A stretch of DNA of 64,000 bases from Bacteroidales bacterium (GCA_015061005.1 SUXJ01000007.1:1-64000); one strand, 5' to 3'. Shown: positions 26,885-36,484, counted from the stretch's first letter. Numbers and translations: made by a program. Notes: a model not told the origin generated them from the letters alone.

Positions 26885-28087
26885 TCAATCATAAAGAAGA
26901 TAAGGCTTGATTTGTTCAAGCCAATTCGACTTTTCACCGGTTAATAAAGGCAAAACATCTTCTGCTCGCATATTTTGCTTAAATCGGGTTAGAATAGTCG
27001 TCGAGCCACACACCTTATTAAACATTGACACCCTTGAGGGGGCAGCGAGACTTATCGGATTTATGCCCTGAGCATCGAGAGCTTGCATTACGTAGAACTG
27101 AATCGGAGTGAGAGCAACTGCGTGCTCATCAACGATATGCACCTGCACACCTTGTAGTTGATTATTATTGATTTTTACATGATAAGGACGAAACTTCACA
27201 CCGGGAAGATGAAAAGCATTCAAATCATGAGCCAAACGGTCAGCATCAATATCAGCACTAACTACAAGACGAAACGGCAGCGTGAAATTGGCACCGATAG
27301 AGCATACACCAAGTTCACCAAGGATGCCAAGTGCAGGATAATAAAAAGCAGTTTCAACCGTGGGGATATTAGGCGAAGTAGGAACCCACGGCAATCCGGT
27401 TTGATTAAATGTCATGGCTCGCTTCCATCCGTTCATGGCAACAACATCAAGACTACATTTGCCGTCAAACAGAGTTGCATTAAGATAAAGCGCCAACTCT
27501 CCCGGGGTTAACCCGTAGATATATGGAATGTCAAATTCACTGACGAAAGATTTGCAATCAGGAGAAACATTCATCGGTCCTTCAATACGCAAACCGCCTA
27601 AAGGATTGGGGCGGTCAAGAACAAGCAATGGGACATTATGAGCCACACAAGCCTTCATTACCCTACCGAGAGTAGAAATAAACGTATAAGATCTGCACCC
27701 AATATCTTGCATATCATAAACCATTATGTCTATGCCTTCGAGCATGGAAGCAGTAGGAGTCTTTGTTGCCCCATAAAGTGAATAAATTTTAACTCCCGTA
27801 GTTTTATCAACTGATGGTTTAACTTTTGCACCCGCAGGCACGTCACCTCGCACACCATGTTCCGGTGCAAAGAGCGCAGCGAGATGAACGCCGTCGGCAG
27901 CATGTAAAATGTCAATTGTTGAAACCAAATCGCTATCAACACCGGTTGGATTAGTAATCAAGCCCACTCTTTTTCCTTGAAGTTCGGCAAAGTTGCCGGC
28001 GCGTAACACCTCGATACCGGTTAGTGTACGGGCGCCGGCACAAGATGCAAGTAATACTGCAAATATAGCTAATAATTGTTTCATCAA
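26885..28087 (-). CDS. DUF1343 lipoprotein, NamZ-like exo-beta-N-acetylmuramidase
   Basis: A 400-residue protein with a signal ending in the lipobox LLASC, hence probably a periplasm-facing lipoprotein. DUF1343 signatures are clear: GKRVGLITNPTGVD, LFAPEHGVRGD, YSLYGATKTPT, MVYDMQDIGCRSYTF and LVLDRPNPLGG. The family founder NamZ (GH171) removes MurNAc from the non-reducing ends of stripped peptidoglycan chains. It overlaps the DUF4922/SpoIID gene by 4 bases, and an amidase gene lies further up the operon. Together these point to breakdown of peptide-free glycan strands. Activity is inferred from the family. Confidence 0.88.
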   Translation of the reverse strand: MMKQLLAIFAVLLASCAGARTLTGIEVLRAGNFAELQGKRVGLITNPTGVDSDLVSTIDILHAADGVHLAALFAPEHGVRGDVPAGAKVKPSVDKTTGVKIYSLYGATKTPTASMLEGIDIMVYDMQDIGCRSYTFISTLGRVMKACVAHNVPLLVLDRPNPLGGLRIEGPMNVSPDCKSFVSEFDIPYIYGLTPGELALYLNATLFDGKCSLDVVAMNGWKRAMTFNQTGLPWVPTSPNIPTVETAFYYPALGILGELGVCSIGANFTLPFRLVVSADIDADRLAHDLNAFHLPGVKFRPYHVKINNNQLQGVQVHIVDEHAVALTPIQFYVMQALDAQGINPISLAAPSRVSMFNKVCGSTTILTRFKQNMRAEDVLPLLTGEKSNWLEQIKPYLLYD

Positions 28088-29964
28088 TAATATTTTAAAA
28101 GTTTAGATGTCGGATAGTAATGCGAAAGTATTTGACGAAAATCATAGCCTTGTTCAGCCATCATTGCTGCTCCTATTTGGCACATGCCCACACCGTGCCC
28201 CCACCCTGCTCCATGTAAGACAAAATCATCGCCATCACGATCAACAACAAATGCCGAACTATATAAATGTGATTCACTGAGCCAACGACGTATCATCAGC
28301 TCCTTACCCACAATCATTGAGCACTTTTCACCGACTATTTTAAGGCGAAAAATGCGCCCTGACGTGCCACGAGACAGTGGCTGCAAATCATGAATTAAAC
28401 CAAAGTCGATGCCCGAACGCTTATAGATTAAGTCCGACAAGCGGCGTCGGTCATATCGTATAGTCCACCGATAAAAATCAGGTGTAGTTGAGAAATCAAA
28501 ATCGTTGAGAACTTGCCGGAGAGTATCGGGAGCTGCGTCTGCGCAAAACGCTTCCGGTCGGCTCATAATCCACGCACGAGCATTATCCTCATCTGTTAAA
28601 TCGGGGAAAGAAAGAGCGGACGCATTATCAGCTCGGGCAACGAGATATGAATGGGCAGAAGGTTGCCAGCACGTTTGAAATTGCTCAAGGACTCCGCCAC
28701 AACACTTTGAGAATCTGGCGTCACAAATTAAGCCATCGTGAGAGGATAATACCAAACCTCGAGTGGCACTGACTGCCACAAAAGCATTACTTGAAGAAAT
28801 GCGCGTAATCCCCTGATAACGCTGACAGTGATCGTCAGAACAAACGTCAAATCCCGCATGATCATCAGAGTCGAACCATTGACTGATCTCATCGCCCTGA
28901 ATTACGGATTCATTGCATGGGGACCCCTTGTCTGCCAAATGTCGAGTTGCACGCATTTGGCTTAAGAGCCAACTGCGCGAAATCACAGCATGAGCCTTCA
29001 ATAACTCCAATGCAGATGTGGCAGACATTTCTGATGAAATTACAGAGCAGAGATAGTCTTCCACCCCTATGCGGTTTATGATTTGATTATCATGCTGAAG
29101 AATTTCGCCGGCAAACCTTTGAGTTTGACGACGTTCCCAATGGAAATCCTTACCGATAATAATCCCGTCAATGCTTGTTGAACCATCTGCCTCCCGAGTA
29201 ATCACCGGAGATTCAGTAATCAGACCTACGTAAACCGGAGGCTGACTGAAAGTCACTTCACGAAGAATTGCATCGACATTTTCGGCATTTAGACGTTGAA
29301 AATCATCCCTACGCACAGAAATAAGCGTTCCGGATAAATCGATTGCCGCAGGACTTATAAGCAAATCGCCATAACAATCCGGACGATGCTTGACGCGCGG
29401 AATAATCGTAATTTCCCCGCCGGTACATACAGCGTTAATCATGGGATCAATCTCCTCTGCACAGAACTCTGCCGGCGCGAGCCGATAGGTATAAAATCTC
29501 TGAGGGATACGCATATATTGAGAAGGAACAGCCTGAAAATGCATGTGGTCAGGAGCCGAAGCTCCACACTTCGCCCCATTATAGAAGATTGTATATCCCG
29601 GCAATTCTTTACTCAATCTGCGCATCTGCTCTGTTCTACCGAGCAACGACTGCTGTACATGATTTTTTGCTGCAATAGTTAAATGACCCGGGAAAATAGG
29701 AAACGGATTAATCAAAATTTCCATATCTTCCCATGGCAGAGCTATTTGACAGTCGGGACGATTTGCAGAACAAAGGAAACACGGACGAGCGGCAATACTG
29801 GCAGAATCAACCTTTGCTGCAGTGCTAACGGCCCGAGCCGGATTAAATTGCACCTTATAACCACCGACCTCCTTTATTTCAACATCATCAAGCGCCTTGA
29901 AGCGCAATGCGACTTCCGGCCACAACTGAAATTGGCGTTCAAAAAAGGAACTGAGGTCAATCAT
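28084..29964 (-). CDS. fusion of DUF4922 (HIT/GalT-like) and SpoIID/LytB domains
   Basis: A 626-residue two-domain protein. Residues 1-285 are DUF4922, related to HIT/GalT nucleotidyl-transferases or phosphorylases: PCFLCSANRP (possible metal site), NPFPIFPGHLTIAAKNH and the active-site-like DHMHFQ with H140, H142 and Q144. Residues 290-626 are SpoIID: YLCSVISSEMSATSALELL with the catalytic-type glutamate at 312, HAVISRSWLLSQMRATRH, CDDHCQRYQGI and HGAGWGHGVGMCQIGA. SpoIID cuts or binds glycan strands lacking peptides. No signal peptide is visible at MIDLSSFFERQF, although SpoIID proteins normally work outside the membrane. It has 4-base overlaps with the GT2 gene before it and the NamZ-like gene after it. 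The domain calls are firm; the joint function is open. Confidence 0.88.
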   Translation of the reverse strand: MIDLSSFFERQFQLWPEVALRFKALDDVEIKEVGGYKVQFNPARAVSTAAKVDSASIAARPCFLCSANRPDCQIALPWEDMEILINPFPIFPGHLTIAAKNHVQQSLLGRTEQMRRLSKELPGYTIFYNGAKCGASAPDHMHFQAVPSQYMRIPQRFYTYRLAPAEFCAEEIDPMINAVCTGGEITIIPRVKHRPDCYGDLLISPAAIDLSGTLISVRRDDFQRLNAENVDAILREVTFSQPPVYVGLITESPVITREADGSTSIDGIIIGKDFHWERRQTQRFAGEILQHDNQIINRIGVEDYLCSVISSEMSATSALELLKAHAVISRSWLLSQMRATRHLADKGSPCNESVIQGDEISQWFDSDDHAGFDVCSDDHCQRYQGITRISSSNAFVAVSATRGLVLSSHDGLICDARFSKCCGGVLEQFQTCWQPSAHSYLVARADNASALSFPDLTDEDNARAWIMSRPEAFCADAAPDTLRQVLNDFDFSTTPDFYRWTIRYDRRRLSDLIYKRSGIDFGLIHDLQPLSRGTSGRIFRLKIVGEKCSMIVGKELMIRRWLSESHLYSSAFVVDRDGDDFVLHGAGWGHGVGMCQIGAAMMAEQGYDFRQILSHYYPTSKLLKYY

Positions 29965-31232
29965 TTTGCGTTTGTTCTGGCAGTGAGTTCTACGGAGCGA
30001 ACCCAGTCCTTGTAACGATTATTGGCGTTTATTTTCTCTTGACTGAGATTCGAATCAGAGTTTCCACCCCAACGACGACAGAAATACAAAGAGTCAAAAA
30101 TGCGTGCAATGCAATAATTACGACAAACACTTAGAGCCATAGCATAGTCCTCACCATAGGAAACATCAGGGAAGCGCAATCTGCGAGCAATGGGGGTAAA
30201 GAAAGCTCGGGGAGCACCGAGTCCGTTGATTCTGAGCGCATTATTAGGTCCATTGTCATCGGTCCACTCCGCATGGTCAATCAAACCCGGCGGTAAGATA
30301 TTGAGGTCAAAATCAGTCAAAGTATATGAACCGATAACCATTGCGGCACCGGTTTCACGGAATTTATCAACAATTTTTTGCAACGTCAACTCAGAAGAGT
30401 AAACATCGTCAGAGTCCAACTGAATTGCAAACCGCCCGCAGCGAGGGTCGTCAAGCGCACAATTCCAGCATCCGCCAATGCCATGTCCCGGGTCCGGAAT
30501 CACATGAATCAGGCGAGAATCCTCCGCTGCAAACTCTTCAATTAATTCAGAAGTACCATCATCGCTATAGTTATCTACAACGATTACATTAATCTCGAAA
30601 CTACACTTTTGATTGAGGGCAGATCTAATGGCGTCTCCGATAGTCTTTACTCGATTCTTCACCGGAATGACCACGGTAGCTTCAACAGGGAAATCACCCA
30701 CATGCTTGACGGGATGACACGACGTCACTAAGGCTCCACGTTTAGAAAGCCACCTGGTAAACACCCCCTCTTTTTCTATTTGCGCCTGACGATTACGTGG
30801 GTCCACATACTGAAATTGTTGCTCTCCATCAATTACAACAGGGGCAGATTTCACCATAGTAACATATTCCGGCAGATGCACAATCTTGCCATGCATTGAA
30901 AGCCAAAACGCATAGAAAGCCGAATAATCCAGAGATTCTATATTTTCAGCAAATGACTTTAAAACTGCCGTTCTCACTAACATAACAGGACCGAAATCAA
31001 AATCATCGCGCACAGAACCGGATTGCATTTCTATTAAGGGTATGCGTGAGCCATTTTTTATAAAATCGGCATAGACCGCATCTGCACCTGAATCTTCCAA
31101 CACTCTGATGAGTCGAACTTCATCAACACTCTCAATAATATCCGATGTGATAACCAAAAGAGTATATTCGCCACAAGTATCACATGCAGCCCGTTTAAGT
31201 TCAGCGGAACTAAAGTTTTTCAATTCAATCAT
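29961..31232 (-). CDS. family 2 glycosyltransferase with an extra N-terminal GT-A-like half
   Basis: A 423-residue cytosolic protein. The C-terminal domain (about 165-400) is a GT-A fold: VEATVVIPVKNRVKTIGDAI, VIVVDNYSDDGTSELI, the metal-binding IQLDSDDVY and the acceptor part FPDVSYGEDYAMALS. Residues 1-160 look like a degenerate second GT-A domain (ADAVYADFIKNG, then DDFDFGPVMLVRTAVLKSF), lacking an obvious complete active site. No signal peptide or membrane helix. It is joined by 4-base overlaps to the amidase and to the DUF4922/SpoIID fusion. A transferase in a hydrolase operon suggests it processes a released muropeptide sugar or builds a wall-linked glycan; the donor is unknown. Confidence 0.85.
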   Translation of the reverse strand: MIELKNFSSAELKRAACDTCGEYTLLVITSDIIESVDEVRLIRVLEDSGADAVYADFIKNGSRIPLIEMQSGSVRDDFDFGPVMLVRTAVLKSFAENIESLDYSAFYAFWLSMHGKIVHLPEYVTMVKSAPVVIDGEQQFQYVDPRNRQAQIEKEGVFTRWLSKRGALVTSCHPVKHVGDFPVEATVVIPVKNRVKTIGDAIRSALNQKCSFEINVIVVDNYSDDGTSELIEEFAAEDSRLIHVIPDPGHGIGGCWNCALDDPRCGRFAIQLDSDDVYSSELTLQKIVDKFRETGAAMVIGSYTLTDFDLNILPPGLIDHAEWTDDNGPNNALRINGLGAPRAFFTPIARRLRFPDVSYGEDYAMALSVCRNYCIARIFDSLYFCRRWGGNSDSNLSQEKINANNRYKDWVRSVELTARTNAK

Positions 31233-33790
31233 TTTAAATTCAAGAATTTGAGGATTTGTGTCATTAAAATAGAGCGCGATTCATCATTCTGAATTGCTTC
31301 AAACGGGAAACCCATTGAAACGGCTCGATGAGTTAAGGGAGCAAAAGCCACTGCCGCAGGAGACTGATTTTCATCATAACGCATAATCGTTGAACCAAGC
31401 TCAGATGCCGGGTATATTGCATCGGGCGAGGCAACTGCATAAGGCTTTTGACCAAGTTCGTTTGAAAAAGTAAACGAGGCATCGGCAAAATTATCTGCAA
31501 ACAAAGAGTTGACCTCACTAACTTGACCTATTATAGTGGCATGATCACTGCGCCATTTTATACCCAATACTCGCTCCAAGAAACTCGTATCTTCAATGGA
31601 ATCAATGCAGTCAGAAGCAAGATATGCCCCACTCACGAACACAGGAACCCCATCAACAACGAGAGAATCCAATCGCGTTTGCAATTCAGGAGTGAATGCC
31701 TTATACTCAGGCGAGGACTGCCGTTGAAGTCCAAGGATGAGATCCACACACTCCGTTCGATCCTGAGTCTTTACAAAGGCTGATAGAGAACGCCCGGAGA
31801 AGGAATAACCGGCATCCATAATGGCTTTCCCGTGAATAATCACATTGTCGAATGAATTGCCGTAAATCGGTCTTGTTTCCATATTAGCACGCGAAGCACC
31901 AAAACCGGGTTGATCATCATGAACCCACTCAGAGAGTCTGTTGAATTCATATTGCGCGCCTGTAAACGACAAATCTTTGATGTATGGCACTCCGGGATCA
32001 TATAATCCAAATCCGGCAAAACTTCCGTGAGCGAAATTATCGGGAGCAGAAACTCGAGTAAAACCATTAACAACGGTCACATGACCGGACGGATTTTCAG
32101 GAGAACCGGCTGCGAGGACTTCCGACGGGAAACTATGCCCTCCCTTGTTAACAGCAATAACACGATAACTACGAATTTCACCTTTGGGGATATTTACAAT
32201 AATGTTGGATTCACGAATGGTGTCGATAGGAATGAATGGCGCATTCTGATTAGACCCAATGCGTTGTTCAATAATATAAGATGAGGGGAAAGCGGTAGGC
32301 TCAAGAGGGTCAGGCTGGGGATTCCACGAAAGGAGATAGCCTGTTTCAGACATCGGCACAAGCATCATCGACACCGGAGGTAATGGCTGAACAATATAGT
32401 GTGCGAGCTCCTGACTGACAAGATAGCGCAAAATGCCTTTGTAAACGGCACGCGACACATTAAATTTAAATTGCGGGTCAAGTCCAAACTTCATGTCGGA
32501 AAAATTCTGATGAGATAGCAGTTCCAAGAGCATGGTTGGGACCTCGGGTACACGAGCTTCAATATATGAAGCATCACGAATCTTTCGCAGCGGCCATTCA
32601 ACGGAATATATTGTGCTTAAATCTTCAACTACTTGATTCACAATACTGCGACAGAGACGACCGCCCAGCTTACGAGAACGTCCATCGGCATATTTACCAC
32701 CCCGGGCAGTGAAATGAATTCCCATTGTGCCAACCAGTTCGTCTTCAGTTTCGCCAATTCCGGCATCGGAGTGAAAAGCCATGACCAAATCAACAGGAAC
32801 GCCCAACTCCTGCATCATATAATTGACCCACTGAGGACGACAGAAAATGTCGTCACGATAGTCGTTTTCTTGATTGGCATAAACACTGTCAGGCATTCCC
32901 GCCCACTGCAAATAGTAGCGTGAGGCTTCCGCCCATCGCGGATAACCGCTAACTTGCGCAGTTTCCGGCATATCATCGACATGGCGTGCCACATTTCCAA
33001 TTCCGCCTCCTATTCTAACGGCATCGGCTCCGACAACACCTCCTACGCTCGACACATTGTCAAGACTCACGAGCGGACGAGCCTCCTTGCCGGGATCAAA
33101 AGGAAACGTGCCAAGATAGACCCATGTTGCCGCTCCCATGCTCTGATTGACTGTGAAAGACCGATCTCCGGCGGCTGTATGAACGGTATAACGTGCATCG
33201 GGCACTGCCTTATCCAATTTTGGATAACTGATATAAACGGCATATTCTCCATATTCGGGAACAACCGCACTCCACGATGCCGTTGACCTACGGCGCGCAT
33301 CCTTTGGTTTTACTGTCTTCACCTGACGGGCACGCCCCATAATAAAGGGATTCTCACCGGCTAACAACACATCGACACTCCAACCAAAACCCTGCGTTTT
33401 CGTGTCTGCCCATTTGTGTTTGCCATTAGACTCTTCATATCCATCAATCGCATATTCGCCATCAGGGTCAATAACCAACTCCGCTTCATTATCATCACGT
33501 TCGCGCGGCAGCATCACATAAGCTCCGGCATTTTCGAGCATCGGAATCAAAAAAGGAACAACATAAGAACGCGTGTATAGGTCTTCGACGGTTCCGAATA
33601 ATCGACAACGCTGCCACTTCCACCGGTCTTCGGTAATATCGTAATAACGACCGTGACTTTGCCACATCGCTATATTACGCCCCGACAGCACGCCCTCGGG
33701 ATTATCATGACCTTGTACAAACGATTGTGCTGCAGCAAAATCCATGCTAAAAGCAGCCACTGTCACAAGGAAAAACTTTTTCATATCCAT
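31229..33790 (-). CDS. exported N-acetylmuramoyl-L-alanine amidase-like protein with golvesin/Fn3 domains
   Basis: An 853-residue exported protein (signal MDMKKFFLVTVAAFSM.. to AAAQ; the second ATG at 33784 is also possible). An amidase_3-like fold is split around an insert: IAMWQSHGRYY near the start, then VMAFHSDAG as the zinc-histidine loop and PTMLLELLSHQNFSDM as the final glutamate strand. The insert (about 165-290) is a golvesin-like domain (EYGEYAVYISYPKL, MGAATWVYLGTFPF). An Fn3-like domain (about 480-570) and a C-terminal alpha/beta domain follow. It would remove stem peptides from peptidoglycan, yielding the naked strands that SpoIID and NamZ proteins use. First gene of the operon. 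Confidence 0.82.
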   Translation of the reverse strand: MDMKKFFLVTVAAFSMDFAAAQSFVQGHDNPEGVLSGRNIAMWQSHGRYYDITEDRWKWQRCRLFGTVEDLYTRSYVVPFLIPMLENAGAYVMLPRERDDNEAELVIDPDGEYAIDGYEESNGKHKWADTKTQGFGWSVDVLLAGENPFIMGRARQVKTVKPKDARRRSTASWSAVVPEYGEYAVYISYPKLDKAVPDARYTVHTAAGDRSFTVNQSMGAATWVYLGTFPFDPGKEARPLVSLDNVSSVGGVVGADAVRIGGGIGNVARHVDDMPETAQVSGYPRWAEASRYYLQWAGMPDSVYANQENDYRDDIFCRPQWVNYMMQELGVPVDLVMAFHSDAGIGETEDELVGTMGIHFTARGGKYADGRSRKLGGRLCRSIVNQVVEDLSTIYSVEWPLRKIRDASYIEARVPEVPTMLLELLSHQNFSDMKFGLDPQFKFNVSRAVYKGILRYLVSQELAHYIVQPLPPVSMMLVPMSETGYLLSWNPQPDPLEPTAFPSSYIIEQRIGSNQNAPFIPIDTIRESNIIVNIPKGEIRSYRVIAVNKGGHSFPSEVLAAGSPENPSGHVTVVNGFTRVSAPDNFAHGSFAGFGLYDPGVPYIKDLSFTGAQYEFNRLSEWVHDDQPGFGASRANMETRPIYGNSFDNVIIHGKAIMDAGYSFSGRSLSAFVKTQDRTECVDLILGLQRQSSPEYKAFTPELQTRLDSLVVDGVPVFVSGAYLASDCIDSIEDTSFLERVLGIKWRSDHATIIGQVSEVNSLFADNFADASFTFSNELGQKPYAVASPDAIYPASELGSTIMRYDENQSPAAVAFAPLTHRAVSMGFPFEAIQNDESRSILMTQILKFLNLK

Positions 33791-33797
33791 AACACTG

Positions 33798-33805
33798 CAA
33801 ATATA
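33798..33805 (-). promoter_or_regulatory. -7 element of the cell-wall operon
   Basis: TATATTTG on the minus strand ends 7 bases before the first ATG of the amidase gene; the -33 box is imperfect. It predicts a very short leader. Confidence 0.45.
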
Positions 33806-33870
33806 ATTATATTTTTGCTAAGTATGAAATAAAAACAAGAGTATTCTCAGCCGAGTTTGCGGGAAATGAC

Positions 33871-33898
33871 AAAGACGGACTCATTAAGAGCCCGCCTT
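33871..33898 (-). terminator. terminator of the choice-of-anchor J gene
   Basis: Minus-strand stem GGCGGGCTC / GAGTCCGTC (9 pairs, two of them G-U) with a 5-base loop and a short T-run, 30 bases after the stop. Confidence 0.6.
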
Positions 33899-33926
33899 GA
33901 TAAATTGACAACTAAATTCGGACGTG

Positions 33927-36191
33927 TTAGAGAGAGATTTTCCGAGTCACAGACCCAGCATCTGTGGTGACTTTAACAATGTAAATGCCACTGCCCAAGA
34001 AGTCTGACGCAACAGAAAATTCTGCGGAGTTGACTTCAGGGAAGTTCGCTATTCGGGAGCCGTCTATGGCATAAATCTCAATGTCCTTAATTTCTTCCGG
34101 CGCTATTGCCCTGAAAGTTCCGTTAGAGACTATAACGAAAACAGAGGTCTCGATACCGGTTTCAACAATGCCGTCTTGCTTGCTGTTATATAACTTAAAA
34201 TTATCAAGCGCAAAATGATAGTCAACCATTGCGTCATAACTAAATCGGAACATAATTGCCTTATAACCTGCCGTGATACCCGTTATAGAATAGTCTAAGA
34301 TTTCAGGGCTACAGAACTCGCTCACGCCAAGCTCCGCCGGCATGTAGCCGGAAAAAGTCTCTACAATATATTCCCAAGAACGGCCGCCATTATGAGAGTA
34401 TTGCAGCGATGCAACAGCCATGTCATCAGTCATATAATCAATTGCGAACGTGAGATGTATATCATCGGAATCCGTAACAGACGAGACATCAAAAACGGGC
34501 GAAGTGAGCGTTGATGCCACAGAATAATATCCGCTTTCATAGCAGTCTATCGAAGCAAATCCGCCATCGAAGCCATCGCCCTCGATCATGATGCCGCGAG
34601 GATTGGAGAAAGACCACATATAAATGGCAGGCACATCATCGTAGATAACGTCAGTGACCCAGTTTTCCGGTTTAAATTGCCCATTGAAATCTTGAGTATA
34701 TGGAAGCGACATTAAAACAGTCTTGCCTACAGATACCGACACATTGACGGGCCATGAAAGCACCTGATCAGCATAAATGGATACAACGTTATAGTCATAG
34801 ACACCGTTTTGGACATTAGAGTCAGTAAAAGAAGTATCGGTGATTGATTCAGCAACGAGAGTATTGGCGCGGTACACGTTATAACCGATAACCTGCACAT
34901 CTGAAGATTTGGGTGCCGTCCATGAGAGGCTCACATTATTGCCATCTACTTCTGCCGAAAGATTTGTAGCCGCGAAACGAGTGCCGAGCGCAATGACATC
35001 TCCGACCGCCACGGATTCCCCGTGCGGATCTTCATAAACGGCAGTCACCGCATATTCAAATATGCCATTAGGAACCTCGGATTGAGCGAAAGAACCTACG
35101 GGCAACTCCGTTGCTATGAGCTGACCGTCGCAATACACATTATAATACTGAGGTTTCCAATCGCCCTCGGGCTCCTGCCATGATATAGACACCTCCCAAG
35201 ATTTATATTCCTCGAAATACTCAGAAGTCACAGCCACATTCGAAGGGGGATAGAACGACATTTCCTTGACTTCCACAGAAATCTCGGCGGCTTCCGACGC
35301 GACTTCACCGTCAACAGATACCACTTGATACGTATATTGACCTGGAGTCTTTTTAGAGTAGTCAACATACTGAAGCGAAGTAATATTTTCTGCAATAAGC
35401 TCACCGTCGCGATAAATATTGTAGCCCTCAATTACAGAAGGGTTATCATTTTGAAGCGATGAAGATTTGGAGGCATAAATGTTAACGTCGTCTATGACCC
35501 ACAAGAAGAATAATCCCATTTCCGGAGTATTCGGATTGGATTGAGCAACGAACGCAACTTTAGTATTCTCATTTGCACCATATAAAGGAAGCACAACCGA
35601 TTGCCAACCTTTCTGATTCGGGTCACCTTTCGTTACGTCCCAAATGGTTTCCCAAGCAGTGCCTCCGTCATTTGAAATCTTCACACAGTAGATGTCATTG
35701 AAATCCTCATATTCTGCATACATGAAATAAACCGGGTCGATGAAATACGAAAATGACAGATATGATGCACCGTCAACAGCCGGCGAAATCAGCCATTCGT
35801 CTTGTCGAGCCGGGGAGCCGTCGGCATGAGGTACCATTTGGTCAAAATAAACCATTGCGCTGCCTTCACCTGAATGAATGTAGAAATCTCGATTACCTTG
35901 GGAAGCAAAATCCTTTGTGGGATACTTGAACCATGTACAACGATAGTCCGAAGTGTTCCTGATCTTTCGTCTCCAGCCTGTTTGAGGAAACTCAGAGCCT
36001 TCAAAATCTTCGGCGGCTATAACATCGCCGACATCAGGACTATTCCATGTCAACGTTACTCTATGACCCTCCACGTTAGCGGTAAGGCCAACCGGAGCGG
36101 AAGGGACTCCTGCCGATGCTAAAGCTGCCCAAGAAGCACAAACAGCGGCAATCATCAAGCGATATAAAAAAGTAGATTGACTCATAAACAC
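33927..36191 (-). CDS. secreted choice-of-anchor J / fibronectin type III protein with sorting tail
   Basis: A 754-residue secreted protein; the better start may be the third codon (MSQSTFLYRL, 36185). After the signal (cleavage near ASAG/VP) come an Fn3-like strand set (VGLTANVEGHRVTLTWNSP), a cleaved-adhesin/choice-of-anchor J domain (about 60-245; DEWLISPAVDGASYLSFSY), three Fn3 modules (about 250-510; YNIYRDGELIAENITSLQY, YNVYCDGQLIATELPVG, YNVYRANTLVAESITDTSF) and a second anchor-J domain (about 515-670). The end, EIYAIDGSRIANF..GIYIVKVTTDAGSVTRKISL region, matches type IX sorting domains. Likely a cell-surface or secreted binding protein or adhesin; no protease motif is visible. It has its own promoter and terminator. 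Confidence 0.85.
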   Translation of the reverse strand: MFMSQSTFLYRLMIAAVCASWAALASAGVPSAPVGLTANVEGHRVTLTWNSPDVGDVIAAEDFEGSEFPQTGWRRKIRNTSDYRCTWFKYPTKDFASQGNRDFYIHSGEGSAMVYFDQMVPHADGSPARQDEWLISPAVDGASYLSFSYFIDPVYFMYAEYEDFNDIYCVKISNDGGTAWETIWDVTKGDPNQKGWQSVVLPLYGANENTKVAFVAQSNPNTPEMGLFFLWVIDDVNIYASKSSSLQNDNPSVIEGYNIYRDGELIAENITSLQYVDYSKKTPGQYTYQVVSVDGEVASEAAEISVEVKEMSFYPPSNVAVTSEYFEEYKSWEVSISWQEPEGDWKPQYYNVYCDGQLIATELPVGSFAQSEVPNGIFEYAVTAVYEDPHGESVAVGDVIALGTRFAATNLSAEVDGNNVSLSWTAPKSSDVQVIGYNVYRANTLVAESITDTSFTDSNVQNGVYDYNVVSIYADQVLSWPVNVSVSVGKTVLMSLPYTQDFNGQFKPENWVTDVIYDDVPAIYMWSFSNPRGIMIEGDGFDGGFASIDCYESGYYSVASTLTSPVFDVSSVTDSDDIHLTFAIDYMTDDMAVASLQYSHNGGRSWEYIVETFSGYMPAELGVSEFCSPEILDYSITGITAGYKAIMFRFSYDAMVDYHFALDNFKLYNSKQDGIVETGIETSVFVIVSNGTFRAIAPEEIKDIEIYAIDGSRIANFPEVNSAEFSVASDFLGSGIYIVKVTTDAGSVTRKISL

Positions 36192-36231
36192 TATAAAAAA
36201 ACGATGAATAAAATTTTATTAAATAACATTA

Positions 36232-36263
36232 CAAAGTTAAGCAAAATATTTATACACTACAAA
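36232..36263 (-). promoter_or_regulatory. promoter of the choice-of-anchor J gene
   Basis: TTTG (36260-36263), 20 bases, TAACTTTG (36232-36239) on the minus strand: a perfect match, with a leader of roughly 35 bases. Confidence 0.75.
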
Positions 36264-36453
36264 AAATCGTTATAAATATTGCACAAACAACCGAGTTTGT
36301 ATTACATATTTTTTTAACAACTCTCGACACAAAATAAAATCACAAGTTTTCCAAAATATTTTATATCACACTAATAACCAATAGTTTATTTTTGTCGGCA
36401 GCCCAAAAAGTTTTCCAAAACGACAAATTGTTGAAAAGTTTTTAAACAAAATG

Positions 36454-36484
36454 TTTGCCGTTTTACCAATGTTTACTATCTTTG
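36454..36484 (+). promoter_or_regulatory. promoter of nrdDG
   Basis: TTTG (36454-36457), 19 bases, TATCTTTG (36477-36484): a perfect consensus match, about 32 bases of leader before nrdD. Confidence 0.8.
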
